A DNA stretch of 64,000 bases from Echinococcus granulosus (Eukaryota; Platyhelminthes; Cestoda; Cyclophyllidea; Taeniidae). Positions 25,872 to 38,798 of this stretch are shown here, piece by piece. The stretch covers positions 253,438 to 317,437 of the forward strand of contig NW_020170391.1 of the NCBI RefSeq assembly GCF_000524195.1. Direction: 5' to 3'. How positions within the stretch are numbered: position 1 is the first letter of the stretch; every line of letters begins with the position of its first letter. The translations under genes and the position numbers were made by a program. The notes below the pieces were generated by a model that was given only the letters and a program-made list of their open reading frames with translations, was not told the origin of the DNA and did no database searches.

Positions 25872-27346
25872 ATGAATTCGGCATTAGAAAAGGCCGTTGT
25901 TTGCAACCCAGCCCAAAATTCTTTCCTTAAAATTGACAAAACGTTTTGTAATAACTACATTGATCCGGACAGTTTGGATAAGGTGAGTACTCCTGGAAGT
26001 TTATCCATCTACACATGGGCGCGTTTGACAGCCTTCCCTTTATTAGTCAAATTTTTTTAAGTGGTAATTAATGGTTTTGTTAATAATGCCTTAATGAAAT
26101 CAGGTTGCTTATAAATTACCAATCGCTTGAAACCCCGTTTGCGATTGAAAAGGATTCACGACGAACACAATTCTGACAAACTGAGAGTTAAATAATTTCG
26201 GTGACTCTCACATTTAAACAAGACTGATGTGCTTTTAAATGGCTAAAGTTAGAAAGTGTTGTTTTTGTTACTTGATTATTGTTTGATCGGTTGAATTGAC
26301 TAAGCATGCCAGGCCGTCAAATATAGTTCAATTTATCCTCTAATTCATTTTAATTTCATTAGATCTGCTAATAATAAATAGCGAGTGCATTAATTCACGT
26401 TCAATTGAAATCCTTGACGTCATCTCATTTTTTCAACGAAAAATACTTATAGCGGCTTTCAAAAGCCTATCTTGGCTCCGACCACTTTGAATTGACTTTG
26501 CTCGAAACATCATTTGTCCATGATTTAATTGTACGGAAATATAGGGTGGGAGAGCACAAAGACGTGAGGAGCTTGGTAATGACTCAGTTTGCCATCTCGA
26601 AGGCAGGAATCGATTTAAAAAGTACACTCCTTTGGTGATTCGCTGAGGGCTTTCAATTCTCGAATTCCTCGCTAATTAAATTGATTGTTTCACCCACCTC
26701 CTAACAATTTGCCATATTGGTTTTGATTCTTTAACAAAAAATAGTATCGTTTTTCCAACTGACCATCGAGATTGTACACTAGACGAATCAATCCACCCAT
26801 CATCTGTGCTGTGCTCAGGAGGATCCCACAAAATCCAGTCCACTTGCTCTTCTGATTGAAACCTGTGACCGAGTGAGGAAGAATTTGGAGCAGACCAAGT
26901 TTTCCACCATTCTATGCGATCTCGTCAACGATATGGCAGCACCGCCAAGTCTGGTGGGACAGAAACGCCACGCCGACGCTCTCCTTCGTCACCCACCGGT
27001 AAAGTTGAGGCGGCCAAGCTTTCATCCGCCTTCACCTCCTGTGCCACCACTACACCCGTTTTTTCTCCCGCCGCCGCAGACGGAGCCCATCAACCTCAGC
27101 AGCAAGTTGGTAGAGGTAGCGACGACTTTTGCTCCCTTCCCAACCCCGCCACCATCTCTTTCTCCGACCCCCAGCCCACTCTCCCTGACACCGATGACGA
27201 GCCTGCTGACGCAGCTCCTTTTCTTCAGTGGCCTGCTTCCGCATCTGCTGAAACTGGGTCCTCTTTTCTCCCCTCCCTGCCAACAGTATACACTACGCTC
27301 GCTCTTCACACCACCTTCGCAGACCCAAGCTGCCTTTCTGCCGTAA
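25872..27346 (+). CDS. SPLALL-motif, proline-rich protein; possible Sp- or NET-type transcriptional regulator
   Basis: Two exons are modelled: 25872-25982 and 26819-27346, phase 0, 212 residues. The donor is AAG|GTGAGT and the acceptor CTCAG. Across the join the protein reads YIDPDSLDK then EDPTKSSPLALLIETC. SPLALLxxTC is the Sp motif of Sp1-type and NET (Nlz/Elbow/NocA) zinc-finger regulators, and the preceding Y-x-P-x-x-LD spacing resembles the NET family. After residue 100 the chain is Pro-rich, with a basic KLRR patch and EPINLSSK, which resembles the PxDLS CtBP-binding motif. No C2H2 finger is visible, which is unexpected for either family. All frames are open across the GC-rich second exon, so the 3' part is uncertain: a GTAAAG donor at 26999 could splice to an unseen finger exon, and another frame is open to 27402. 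Function is inferred from the motif only. Confidence 0.5.
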
Positions 27347-27461
27347 ATGGGAGCACACCGTCTGTGTGCCATCAGACTAAAATGTGCGCTGAGCTTATTT
27401 AGCACAGCACTGCGTCATATTTTCTGGCAGTTGTTGTTTGTGGGTGAAAAAAGCAGCAATT

Positions 27462-27467
27462 AATAAA
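27462..27467 (+). terminator. Candidate polyadenylation signal for the SPLALL gene
   Basis: AATAAA lies 116 bases after the modelled stop codon and 60 bases after the alternative frame's stop. Its position favours exon 2 being the last exon, which would mean the gene has no zinc-finger exon. Confidence 0.45.
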
Positions 27468-27469
27468 AT

Positions 27470-30400
27470 TTTTAGGTTATTTTTTTACCACTTTTATTTT
27501 CCAAAATGCGTGTTCGTAAGTAAAGCAATCCATTTATAATTTCTCATGATATATTTAGTTGGATCATTACTTTATAGAAGTCTAGATCTTGCCATTAGAT
27601 GCTCCCTGTACTTGTGAATTGATCGCCTTTTATTTATCCATGTAGCGTCCCGCATCATTATGCAACCAGTGGCTTCAAGTATTTCAGATAGTTTTTACTC
27701 ACTTCGCTAAAATGTGCTGAGGACTTGTTCGTGCGTGGTCCACATCGTAAATTGGTTGTGTACTCGCTACAGAACGGCGTGAATGTGGAAGCACGAATGT
27801 CGCTTGCGTCAAGAGAGTAAGTAAAGCTGTGGTTCGAGAAAGAGGAAGGGGACCGATTATCGTGTCAGTCAGTCCCGACACTGTGGCGTCGAAACATGGG
27901 CTAGCATAACCCTGATCCCGGCTGCCAGACTAGTCACCGACTCGGTATTCCCAAATGGCCTTCTAACATCATTGGTCACTACTTTTGAGTGGTTTACAAC
28001 ACATGCAATGAATTCTGACACAGTCGACCATCTTTATACCTCATCAAATTGGGAATTTTCTAGTAAGTAGTCCGCCATATAACTTTTTATAAATAGGGGG
28101 CTTCAATCGGTAAATAAAAAATATCCAGCAGATTCATACTTATAGGGTAATGGTTTGTAAATGAAACCTTCTCCACCCTAGGTTAAGATTTAAGCAGGAT
28201 ATAAATGCATCAAACACTTAAAAATGCCATAATTTGCTAAAATTCTTAAACAGTTGGACGTAATAAACAACACATATCATAAGATGTCTGGAATGCTTTT
28301 CCCTCTGTACTTAAAAGATAGCAGATTTGGCTTGATTGGGACAATTTACTAAGCAATCTACACTTTTTCACGGATAAGTTGAGTTACCCAACTTGTTAAT
28401 AGCAGTAGTTAATAATAAGGATAATGTAAAATATATGTACCTTTGTCAATAAAAATAATTCTGCATGCTTTAAGGCCAATTCATCAAAATTGTTAAGATT
28501 TAAACCACCAAATGGGTCGCATTTTGTCTTTCATTTAAGGCCTCAGAATATATTCTTCTGAGGAAATCTTACAATGCTTCCTTTGCATAGGATAGAGCGT
28601 ACAATGTTTTGTCCATCGACCATGATCCATTACAAAGCGATGGTTAAGAAAATAATCTAGCAACTTAAATTAGATGCAGTGAATGACAGTTTCGGCGACC
28701 GACGGCTTGATCAGTGTTCAGAAACAGAGTATGTGACAAGCAGCCTTGGTTATGGTGACGTTTTGGCTGGCTTGTGTAATGGCCTCTTGCCCGCTTTAAT
28801 CAATTATATTAGAAAATCTGTAAATGTACCGATTAGCTTCAACATTCACCACATGGCTACAGCGTAGAAGTAATTTTATCAACTCAGTGGAAAACCAAAT
28901 TGTGAAGTTTTATTTAAGGACGCGAACTGCAAATGCAGAAAAATGAGCTTGCAACTTTAAAAAACTACGCACAGTGATAGACATGAGGCAACACGTAGGT
29001 GATGGTACTACTGGGGCAGAAATTAAGATCCAGGTTCTTAATCTAAAATCATTTTCCTAAAAAAATGACCTTCAAACCAAAAATTGACAAGTGTACAAAT
29101 ATCACAACTATTATTTGATTGTCTTATTGGCAAAAACGTTGATTATAACGTGATCCTCCATCACGATACCGCCCTAGAATTCCATAAAATGCGTATTTCC
29201 AAAATTAAAAATGAAAGCTCATTAGTTTAGGCTTGTAAAAACAAAAAAAATACTCAGCCATTGAAAGGAAGACCATAACGAGTAAGAACGTCCTTAATGA
29301 TATTCAGCAAAGGACTTAGTTGAAACTCACGCATTCATTATTCACGCGATTTCAGGCAGGACTCTCCTAATTAAGAAACTTCCCTCCCAAATAAGACAAT
29401 AGCATATTGTTAGAACTTGAGCTGAATTCCCGTCAGGTAGTGATGCCTGCAGAGGAGACGCTTGACTTTATTAAGGGGAAGTGCTTTTTCACTGTATCTG
29501 ATATCCCTTGATGAAGTGGTGCTGGTTAAGGGCGAAATCGGTTAAGCTTCCATCATGCGCTGTCCTTGTCAAGCGTATGTTTGGCTTGAGCCGAAAGAGC
29601 ATAAGGGGAGGGCAAACACATCTATAAGCTGATTTGTGAGGTATGCCATTTCTCAGTGACCACTTAGTCCCAACTTGAAAATAACCATAGCCGGTTTCAT
29701 GCACAAATGTAGTGCAACTTTGCTGGAAGGTATGCGTTAAGATCCGAATGGTCTAATAAAGGCTCACTGACGGTGGGATCGCACCCTCGCACGCGGACAC
29801 TAGTGGGAAGTGACCTTCATTCTGTTTTCACGAGATTTTTATTCCCCATTTCAAATCTACACAACCCCTTCAATTAAAGGATAAGCTAGGCAAAGACCGA
29901 CCCCACAAACACAGATAATATCTAATAGGGACACCTGGCACCACCTAGATAGATGGTGTTGGTTCCTCTTTCCCATTTCACTACCACAACAATGGGGAAC
30001 TGCACGCATGCAACACTAGTTGGCCCTTATGGGTATTCGTAGGTTGTTGCCACCTTCCAGATTGTTTAAACCTTCCGTTGTGCTTGACAACAATAGATAT
30101 TAACCCACCAGCCAATCGCTACTACTTATGACTAGAAGTTAAACGCATAGATTACAAGAACCGTTAACTGCCCGTGCCTTACAGTCTATTCCTACATTTA
30201 CAAATAGTTTGTGAAATCCCGCCTAATAAGATAGTGGTGCCTATGAGTCTCAGTCGATTGACAGGCAAGAAGTGAAGCAATACCGAGAACCTAGACGTTT
30301 TGCACATAAAACGATTGAAACAGATCTGCAATTGTCTTCACTTTATTAGTGAAAATGCATATAAAAAATAGCAATTTCCACGAGGTTGGGAAAAAAGGAA

Positions 30401-33300
30401 CACGAGAGATATCGGCACTCAGTGCCAGACAACTTGATTGCGCGCATACACCACGCTGCCGCTTTTTGTGAATCTAACTGGTTTCGCGGTTCCTGCAAAA
30501 GGGTAAACAGTGAACCGTTGACCATACTCGGAAGAAAAAACACGGTTGAGGCCACAAAGTCGGGTCGAAACCCGCAGAAGAATTCAGCACCGGCATCATT
30601 TTTCCACAAAAAATACATATACTTCCACTAGCTAGGATATTTATTGGGGAAGAGCGATTGAATAGATTTTAGTAAATATCATAGATAAAAAAAAAATGGA
30701 ACATAATTCTTAAAATGTACAAAAAGTTGACCTTCGCATGACGATATAGAAGATTAACTGTGCCATACGATAATGTGACCCGAGAATAGGAGTTTGTACA
30801 ATTTATCGATGTGACTGTTTCGGTGTTTGAGAGCACTCGAGTCTACTTGCCTCAAATATGGCTGAGGTGAGATGGTTTACACAACAAAAGACTCCGATTA
30901 GGGCTATACTAAAGTAGAGTCCTTACGTTACTAATATACGAAAGAAATTTGCTAAAAACGGCCGCAAACAAGAGACCATTCTATTTGAGCAAAAATACAC
31001 ACTCATGTAACCACGAAAGTCTCAAAGCACAGGCGAGAAATGAAAATATTACAAGTAAACGGGATGAGATGGGGCGACTCACGTGTGAGCATTTGTGGGA
31101 CGTCAGCGAGAATAAAGAAGTGAGAGTGAGAGTGACAGGTGAAAACGAGGTGAGGTGCTATTCATCACAAAATTGTACGAATAATTTTGCCAGATTTCTT
31201 GACAGAGCCCACAGAACAGTAAAACAACTGAAGCCCGCGTGTCTCGTACACCGACGCTTAGCCCACAGCTATAATCATTACTACCACTGCTGTTGAAGAA
31301 AGGTCAAAATAGGCCAGGTGCTCAAATGCTGCGGTACCGCGCGTACATTCTTTGATGTCATACCACTGGATGTTCTTTATCGGTCGTCCACTGTTCCTCG
31401 TATGACTTATCGAAAATTGTCCAAAAGTGGCGATAACACGCTGCTTCTATCACCAGCGATGTGAACATGAATTTTGCATCTTCATTATGAGCTAGATGGA
31501 CATCGTCGTTTTCAGCGATAATGAAAAGAATGCACTAATACGCGTTAGTTAAAAGCGGGAGTTTTACACAACCCATTTTTAGGGGACCCGAAAGCAATCA
31601 GGTACTGGTTCGCTCTAAATCTGAGAAGCCGAACCGCCAGTAGAGTAGATATCCTTTCCCCAACGTGTGAAAAAGGTATTCCTGTATCAGAAATAAATTA
31701 TTATCAATGATTTTTGACCCGGTCAGCACTCATGAATGAATTAAATGAAAATAAACGCTGATCCAAATTTGACAGCAAAGTCAACCGAGGCTCATTAAAG
31801 TCAGCAAAACACGATTATAACGTTATTATTATCGAAGGAAATCGTGGCTTGTGATGTGGGGCGTAGATTTAGATCGTAATTAAGGGAGGAAGGAAAGCGC
31901 GGAAATTTAAGGCTTCAGTAATGATTAAAATTCTCAAAGTAAATCACATAGCCGTAGACAAAAAGCAGTAGGGTGCTAAGTACGAGCCTTGAAAAAGTGA
32001 GAAAATTTGGCATATCGGCATTGAACTGACAGCTGCGATAAGGAATCTATGATCAAAAAGCGCAAGTGTAGCATTTGTGCGGATGAGTAGAGAAAATTGC
32101 CAATTCTCTTCCATATACGAAAGCCAAGTCAACTGACTGCAAGCTGATTTTCAGGTTAGGGTAAGGGGCCAGGCTAAAGCTTCAACAAAATTAAAAAAAG
32201 CTATTGAATGATACCTTACCACATGATAGACTCGAATGAGTTCAAAGCTTAGTCCCCAACGAAATGGAAACTAAGCATAGGATGATGTGGGTCATTTAGG
32301 AGCATGGGGAAGCTGATTCGAGCACTGCAGTGCTAATTTTGAAAGCGGTATCAACGCCGAGTCAGCAACATAAGGTGTAGATCTGTAATATGATTAGACA
32401 AGAAAAACTGCGCCTGACATCAGAGGTTGTAACAACACGAATCACGCCTGACGAAAACGCATGAAATCGGCCACGGGTAAATCAGCCAACAATGTAGCAG
32501 TGTAAAAAACCAATTTGTGATTACTGTCGCAAAAAATAGCGGGTACATCTCATGAAAGAAAAATTGGAGAACTTTTAAATATAGGCAATTAAACACTAAA
32601 CTCCAAAAATATCGAACAACAATGCACAAGAAGCGCTTTGCGAGAATGAACAACGACGTTTACCAGGAGCACATCGTTTCAACAATCGGGCATGATGGGA
32701 TATCACATTTCATCCGTGCAACAAGACTCGTCCAATCTGTACGGGAGTGGTAACCAGCAAACAAAGCAGAGGGGCCGATAGCAATATTCCGACATTTCAA
32801 ACAACTAACATTGCACGCGAACATGAAGAGTGAAGAGAGAACAGTGAGCTTAATAGGCTGTGGTGGGTAGAGGCTGGCACCTACCTTTAGGAACGGTTCA
32901 ACCCCAAAGCTAGAAAACACAAAGATTTCAAGTAGCAAACAAAAAACAAAATCATTAAACAAAGGTTATTAGTCTTGCTGAGAATAATTGAGTTATGAAT
33001 TAAAGCAATAAAATGAAGAAATTGTCTAGATGTGATTATGCGAGAAGCCAGTTAGTCATAAGTAGTGCTATTTAAGCGAGCCGATTACATTCCCTTTTCA
33101 TTTATGCATGCAAAATACCTGCATCGAAGTTTCGCAAGGTTAGCGGAACTGTTAGAAGAAAATGGCCTCTTAAAGCATGCTATTTACGATTCATGAACGT
33201 AATGGGTCAAGAATGAGAGTACAGGAAAAAAGTTATTAACAGGACGGCGTCAGTAATAGAGGAAATAGGACATAGCGTAGATTGACACGAACTATATCAT
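27470..33300. other. Stretch between SPLALL gene and SEH1; no gene recognised
   Basis: No protein family is recognised on either strand. Around 29750-30075 the sequence is GC-richer and repeat-like. From about 30.3 kb rightwards the + strand becomes A-rich, as it is inside the SEH1 gene. This suggests that SEH1 transcription, or another minus-strand unit, extends through 30350-33300. An open frame at 30949-31296 (+, 115 codons) has low-complexity, hydrophilic content and no domain. Confidence 0.5.
29768..29816 (-). repeat. tRNA-like fragment, possible SINE head
   Basis: On the minus strand 29775-29785 reads GGTGCGATCCC, close to the RNA polymerase III B box (GGTTCGATCCC), preceded by GTCCGCGTGCGAG as in tRNA-derived SINEs. 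No A box is seen at the right distance, so a functional tRNA is excluded. The call rests on a single motif. Confidence 0.25.
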
Positions 33301-33302
33301 TT

Positions 33303-36300
33303 CTAGCCACAAAGTGGACAATCTATCCACCAAGTTGGCTTACCAGTAGAAGCGATAGACGCTACAGAGATGTCTGACGTGGCAGCAGCAAGCAAGCCAC
33401 CGGACGGAGGCTCAGTGATGTTGGTGGAGACGGAGTCGCGGGGATAGAGCGAAGAGGAGGAGGAGACGTGAGGAGCAGTAATAGCGCCAACGGTGGTAGC
33501 AGCTGCGGCAGCGGTAGCGCCACTCGAGAAGCTATGGGACTGTCGATCCATTGCAGCCATAGCCGAGGTGGCGCTGAGGTGCGATGGTGGTGTGGGCAGA
33601 CTGATCTCACCAGGACAAATGACGGCAAGAGGGAACCAAGCTTTCAGGTAGTTAGAACACCAGAGACGCACTGTTCCGTCGTCTCCAGCGGAGGCCAATA
33701 TGTTTCCTGAAAAGCGAGTCAGCGCAGAAAATAGTAAGTCTCAACTCGCTTCTTCCTTTCGTTCCGAGAGTAGTCATGATGAATTTTGAGCAATCTACTG
33801 TTAGTTGTCACACGAAAATGAATGCGTTCGCATAAGACTGAGATCGGTACTTTTTGAGGAAATCTTTACAGGAGCAATGTACGATTTGCATAAACTGTAA
33901 GTAGAATACTTAAGAAAATGTTTTTGGAATCTTACTTGGAATAAAAGAAATTTACTGATCCCCGTAACAAGCCAAGTTTACACCGATCCCTCGGAAGTAC
34001 TATTTGCGCGATGTTAAAAGAAATAAAACAACACCGTTTTACCTTAAACGACGACCACCCAAGGCGTGAGGCAACACCTGCACAGAGATTATTTCAGGAA
34101 TACAACTAAACATAGGGAAAACACGGGAGTAAGCATGCCGCCAAATGGAAGCAAATCACAGTCAACCCGATGACCACCCGCACAGGTGCCACTTTCCAGA
34201 AATCGGAGCCAATAGCAGCATTCAGAAGGAGCGTTTTACGAGGGCTCTATATGGGGCCGACAAAGGCAATAACACTCAGCTACAAGTGAAGGGGAATTTG
34301 CAGGCCGCTCATCAAGCTGCTGTACCAGCGCTGTTAAATCTCACAACGCAGACCTATGTATGTACTGCGTCAATCGTGAAATTGTCGTTGCTAAGGCGTT
34401 TGGGTGACTGTATTTCACAGAGGAAGACTACACGCCGCACACTAGTCACGAAAAAAATGACTTGAAAAAAAGTCCATAAACCGGATTCATCTGGATAGCC
34501 GGCATCAAATCAAAGCCGGAGAGTGCATAATCAGCCTCAAAGACGATTGATGAAAAAATAACCCAGACAACATGAAATCGTTAAAATTTGGGCTTTTTTC
34601 GTTTTGTGAAAGACTAAAGTCAAATTTACTAAACTACAGTGTTATGAATTCTCTTTTATGCGAAGGAATGCGTCGGATACATGCTCCTTTTCCCACACAC
34701 GGAGATGTGGCACAGTTGGCTAGTGCACAAATACGACCAACAAAAGGGGTTGTGTGAATTAGAGTTTGCGTGCATGCATAACAAAGTAAACTTCTGCCCT
34801 CCCGTCCCTCCACTCCCATTGCAAAAGTAAGATACTGAAGTTGATGGAGGTGTGAAATTGTAGGTGAGTTTCGCCTATATCAGAAACCTCAACCTCTTTG
34901 CGAAGTTAGGTGCTACATAGTAAGCACAAAGGGTGGTAAAACTTGACCCCTTCTAGAAGGAAGTTGAGAGAATAATAAATTTCGAAGATGAATGCAAAAG
35001 GTAGATTCCGAAGCACGCAATAAGTAACAATTTAATTTGTACTACCTTTTCGCAAGGGCCAACTGGGTTTTAATATCCAAAATAAATCAATTAAGAGTGG
35101 AAACAGTCAGCAAAAAGCATAGAATCGGTCCAACGGTAGAGATGAATCTTGCATTTGAAAGAGATCTGTTAAAGGAGCCTCCACTGAAACAACGAACAAG
35201 AAATTATTGAATCCGCCCACCCACTCGGCCACCCATATGGGCGCAGAGGACATCAAATATGCACGGTCACAACAAAAACAGAAGCAAAAAGAAGAAGTAT
35301 CTTTAGGAGAAGATACGCACGGCAGTGGGCACATAGTTGCACGCATGCGCCCACACACACCTACAAAGTGGGCGATATCCACGAGTAGTAAATAACGGGA
35401 GGCCCTGTCTCCACCCTCTGTAACTTCCCTCCCTATTTGTATGCATGCACATGTGCACTTCATCAAAACGTGGACAGTGTGGGCCGCTACTCACGCCCTG
35501 GTGCATAGCTAAGGAAGGACACAAGAGGGCGAGCGAGCGTGTTGCGTGTGCGCCTCTGACATTACAACTGGTAGGCGACGGCAGCTTGCATTATTAACGC
35601 GCGAGTCCATTTTGTGAGTTCCCTGCAAAATTCCATGGGGGAGAGGGGGAAGGGAGGAGGAAGGAAGAAGGTGCAGGGGTCTGAACTTATTTTGGAGATT
35701 ATTGAGAGAAAAGAACATGGTAAATGGAAGTAGGAAGAAAGCAAAAATTGTGAACCGCAATCTAAAACGAGTTTTGCTGTTTGCACTAGTTACCCTTTGC
35801 CACTTGGGAATGAATTCAGATGTTCCAATGTGCATAAATAAGTGAAATTTCGCGAGAATTTAACATTTTTTGATAACTTTGCGTCACTAAACGCAACATT
35901 ACGACCCTTCATTGATGGCCTTCCATTTGAAAGTTTAAGGGAAACGATTAAACATTTCTCCCGATGTGATTTCAATCTTGATGAACTCACACTAGTCCAT
36001 TGTGTACGATTCAAAAAGTGCAGTGCAACTCTAGCAAATTCGGAGAGAGAACGTACCCGATATCAGTGGATTTTTAACTTGGAAATGGTCCCTAGCTCAA
36101 ACTCGAGTGGCGTTTACTAGCTAAGGTAAGTAATCATAGACATTATAAACAGCACGGCCTAATATAAAGTCTTCTGACATTCGCTTCTCTGTGAAATTTA
36201 TGTTTAGTTTATGCTAAAGCTCAGTCCATGCATCAAGCATGAAGGAGATATTTGTAGTTCCACATAAATATCGGCAAGTCCTAAAACAATAAAAACTACG

Positions 36301-38798
36301 GAAAACCAAGAGTGAAACCCAATAATCTCCCCAGAAGCAAACCACTTTACCTTGATAATTCCAGGCGACTCGCGAAACACGACCACCATGATTCTCGAAA
36401 CGGGCCATCACGGAGACATTGTAAGCACCTGGTGTGTTGACACCATTCTCCGCTAAAAATATTGCCGCTGGAATAGACTGTTACTTACAAAGTAATGAGT
36501 AAAAACATATTCAGTGACTGACCAACTTGTGGAGCGGCGACAAACTTGATGAGGAGGATGAAGAGGATTTCAGAGCCGACAGCAAGAACTTGATAGGACT
36601 GTCCCATGCTGGGTGCAAAGGCAACATCGTAGACGGAGTCCTTGATATCGACTATATCCTGAACCAGGTTCCAGCGACGAGAACTCTCGTTGTATTCGAG
36701 AAGGATCAATTTTCCATGTCTGGGGTTGACATCCGACCCCCGAACAGCCAAGTGACAAGTGCCCAACTCTCCCAAATCACCCTGGTGCTGATTTTCATGG
36801 AGCGAGGCACTCCCCACCGCAATAAGTGGTGGATCTAATCGTGACTGGAGTCGAAAAAGGTACGTTTAGCTCATAGGAAATTGACAGTCATTTACACCGA
36901 AGACATTTCTCGTACTTTTTAGATAACTTCGTTTAAACTGCAAAAAATAAATCAGGTATAAACGGAGATTGCTTCAAGGATAATGAAGGAGTCAGGTTCT
37001 GATAAAAGGACCACTATGACCAGATCAAATATTATCACGTAAGACCCGCGAGAACGTGAGCATCTGCTTATTCACCCATTTACCAAAAAAGAAAGCGCTT
37101 CAAAAAGTTTTTATAATAGTCTATGCTCATCTCAATAGTCGAATAACGTTTTCTGGCACGGAAGTGAGAGCGGAATTTACATGTCATTATGATAACGGCA
37201 ACATTCACATTAAAGATGCTCAATCAACGGCGAGGATTTTCTTGATTTATCGTTCGATTCGCTGACCAATAGAACACCGCATGACCTAAGAACACCCATC
37301 TACAAAGCTGACCGGATCTAAAATGGGCTACGATCCCAATTTCCTTTACTAGAGAGGCTAGACATTGGAAAGTGAAATACAAGACTTACCTGAGACCAGG
37401 CCAAACAGGAGCCGGTCGTGTTGGTGGCGAAGTCACATTGAACGGTCCACTGACATAAATTCATAACATCCTGCAAGAGTAAAACGCAAACGAAATTACC
37501 CATAATTCCAATAGTTTAGTAGCACCAATAAGCTTTAGTTGTAAAAAAGTGATCAAGCTGCTCCCCTGAAAATATTTTGTATGTAAAAGAAATCCCGCTA
37601 AGCTTATATATTTTAATTTCATTATTGGATTAAAATATTTAAGTGGAAATTCGCGTAAATGATTGACATGTAATTTGTGAAGCGCCATTTTGACAGCGTG
37701 AAGATGAGAATTGAGAGCTAACTTGGGCTTCGTAGACCAGAAGCACACCATCAGTTGAAATGGCAGCCAGTTGAAGACCGAGAAAGCGCGGTGCAAACAT
37801 CAAGCCGGTGACGGAGTTGCGCGGATCCACCAGGTGCGCCCGACGGATCCACACGCCCCCGCGGGTGTTAGAGGTGCTGGTGGGATTCGTTGCAGTGGCC
37901 TGTTGATTGTCGCCACTATCTGCAGCATTTGCACCTGCCGCTGGCGTCGATGCCGACGCATCTCCATCCGCACTCGCCGTATTTACGACCTCCTGTCATT
38001 TACATGAAGATATTTGAAATTGATGTACTCGCACTTAAACAATGCTGACCAACAGTTGAAACTAGATAAACGCCACTGTAAATCCTACCGTATATTCACA
38101 TGGTAAGCGAATGAAAAAGGCTTATATTCTCACAAACACTTGCCATATTTGCGACTTGCTGATGTACAAAAAAAGTATAGGCCTAATGATAGACTATCAC
38201 CCCAGCTTAACGAAGGCTAAAAGTTAGGACTAGGTAGTCGCAAGTGACACTCGTACCATCTTATCGACTTACTCGAGATTATATGGAGAGCGAACAGAAG
38301 AATTCCATAAATGCAACAAAAAACTGCCCAAGCACAGAGAGCTTGCCAATTTACTTGCATGATATGAGAACACCAATTCTAGTGCCGCAACGCACCTGTC
38401 CAGTGATTTCCTCCCAAATGGCAATGGTTCTGTCGAATGAGCAAGTAGCGATGATCTGCCCGAATTCGGGATGCGCCCAACACACACGCCACACCGAACC
38501 CAAATGGTATCTCCACCTAGCGGTACACTCCCATTCTTGGTCATCGCGAAGGTCCCAGATCTGCATTTAAGAAAGACAAAAATAAGGCCGCCCATTACAA
38601 GTGATAAAGTTGATGGATTAAAATGAGACTAGGCGAGACCACAAGCACGAAACCATAAGCAGATAGGATGAATCGATGCGAACTAACTTTAATCATTTGA
38701 TCACTGCTGCAAGTCGCCATCCTTTGACCGTAATAGTCATACGCGACATCATGGATAAGGTCAGCATGGTTGCTGTGTACGCTTTTCGAAACGAACAT
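33303..38798 (-). CDS. SEH1: SEH1, WD40 nucleoporin / GATOR2 subunit, seven coding exons
   Basis: SEH1 is a six-bladed WD40 protein of the Nup107-160 nuclear-pore complex and of GATOR2, which controls TORC1 at the lysosome. Exons in coding order: 38688-38798, 38396-38560, 37723-37992, 37390-37470, 36527-36844, 36351-36477, 33303-33706; 1476 nt, 491 residues; phases 0,0,0,0,0,1. The N terminus reads [18 protein letters not shown] with RMATCSSDQ, as in animal SEH1. Later landmarks are [40 protein letters not shown] and [14 protein letters not shown]. The usual length is about 360 residues; the excess is a 46-residue Ala/Ser/Thr-rich insert at 93-138 and a Ser/Ala-rich tail of about 100 residues. 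All introns are GT-AG. I see no TATA or CCAAT box close to the start. Confidence 0.95.
33707..36350 (-). other. SEH1 last intron (2.6 kb)
   Basis: The donor is GTAAAG at 36350 and the acceptor TTTTCAG at 33707 on the minus strand; the join is phase 1 and makes the Gly of [13 protein letters not shown]. It contains a purine-rich tract near 35641-35675 and a tRNA A-box-like element at 34706-34724. Open frames at 34145-34465 (+) and 35107-35466 (-) have no recognised domain. Confidence 0.7.
34701..34765 (+). repeat. tRNA A-box-like element, possible SINE fragment
   Basis: TGGCACAGTTGG fits the polymerase III A box (TRGCnnAGYnGG), and GCAC/GTGC around it pair like a D stem with a nine-base loop. 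No B box follows at tRNA distance. It may be a 5' fragment of a tRNA-derived repeat; the weak tRNA-like fragment at 29768-29816 could be a 3' part of a related element. Confidence 0.22.

Noticed and set aside
27022..27405. 127-codon frame antisense to the SPLALL exon
   Set aside because: Gly/Arg/Lys-rich complement of a Pro-rich exon with no motif; explained by GC content.
30949..31296. 115-codon open frame on the plus strand
   Set aside because: Hydrophilic, no motif, starts in A-rich DNA where long plus-strand frames are favoured by composition.
34145..34465. 106-codon open frame on the plus strand inside the last SEH1 intron
   Set aside because: No recognisable family or splice context; treated as a chance frame.
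34701..34765. Functional tRNA gene
   Set aside because: A-box and D-stem are present, but there is no anticodon stem, T arm or B box at the right spacing.
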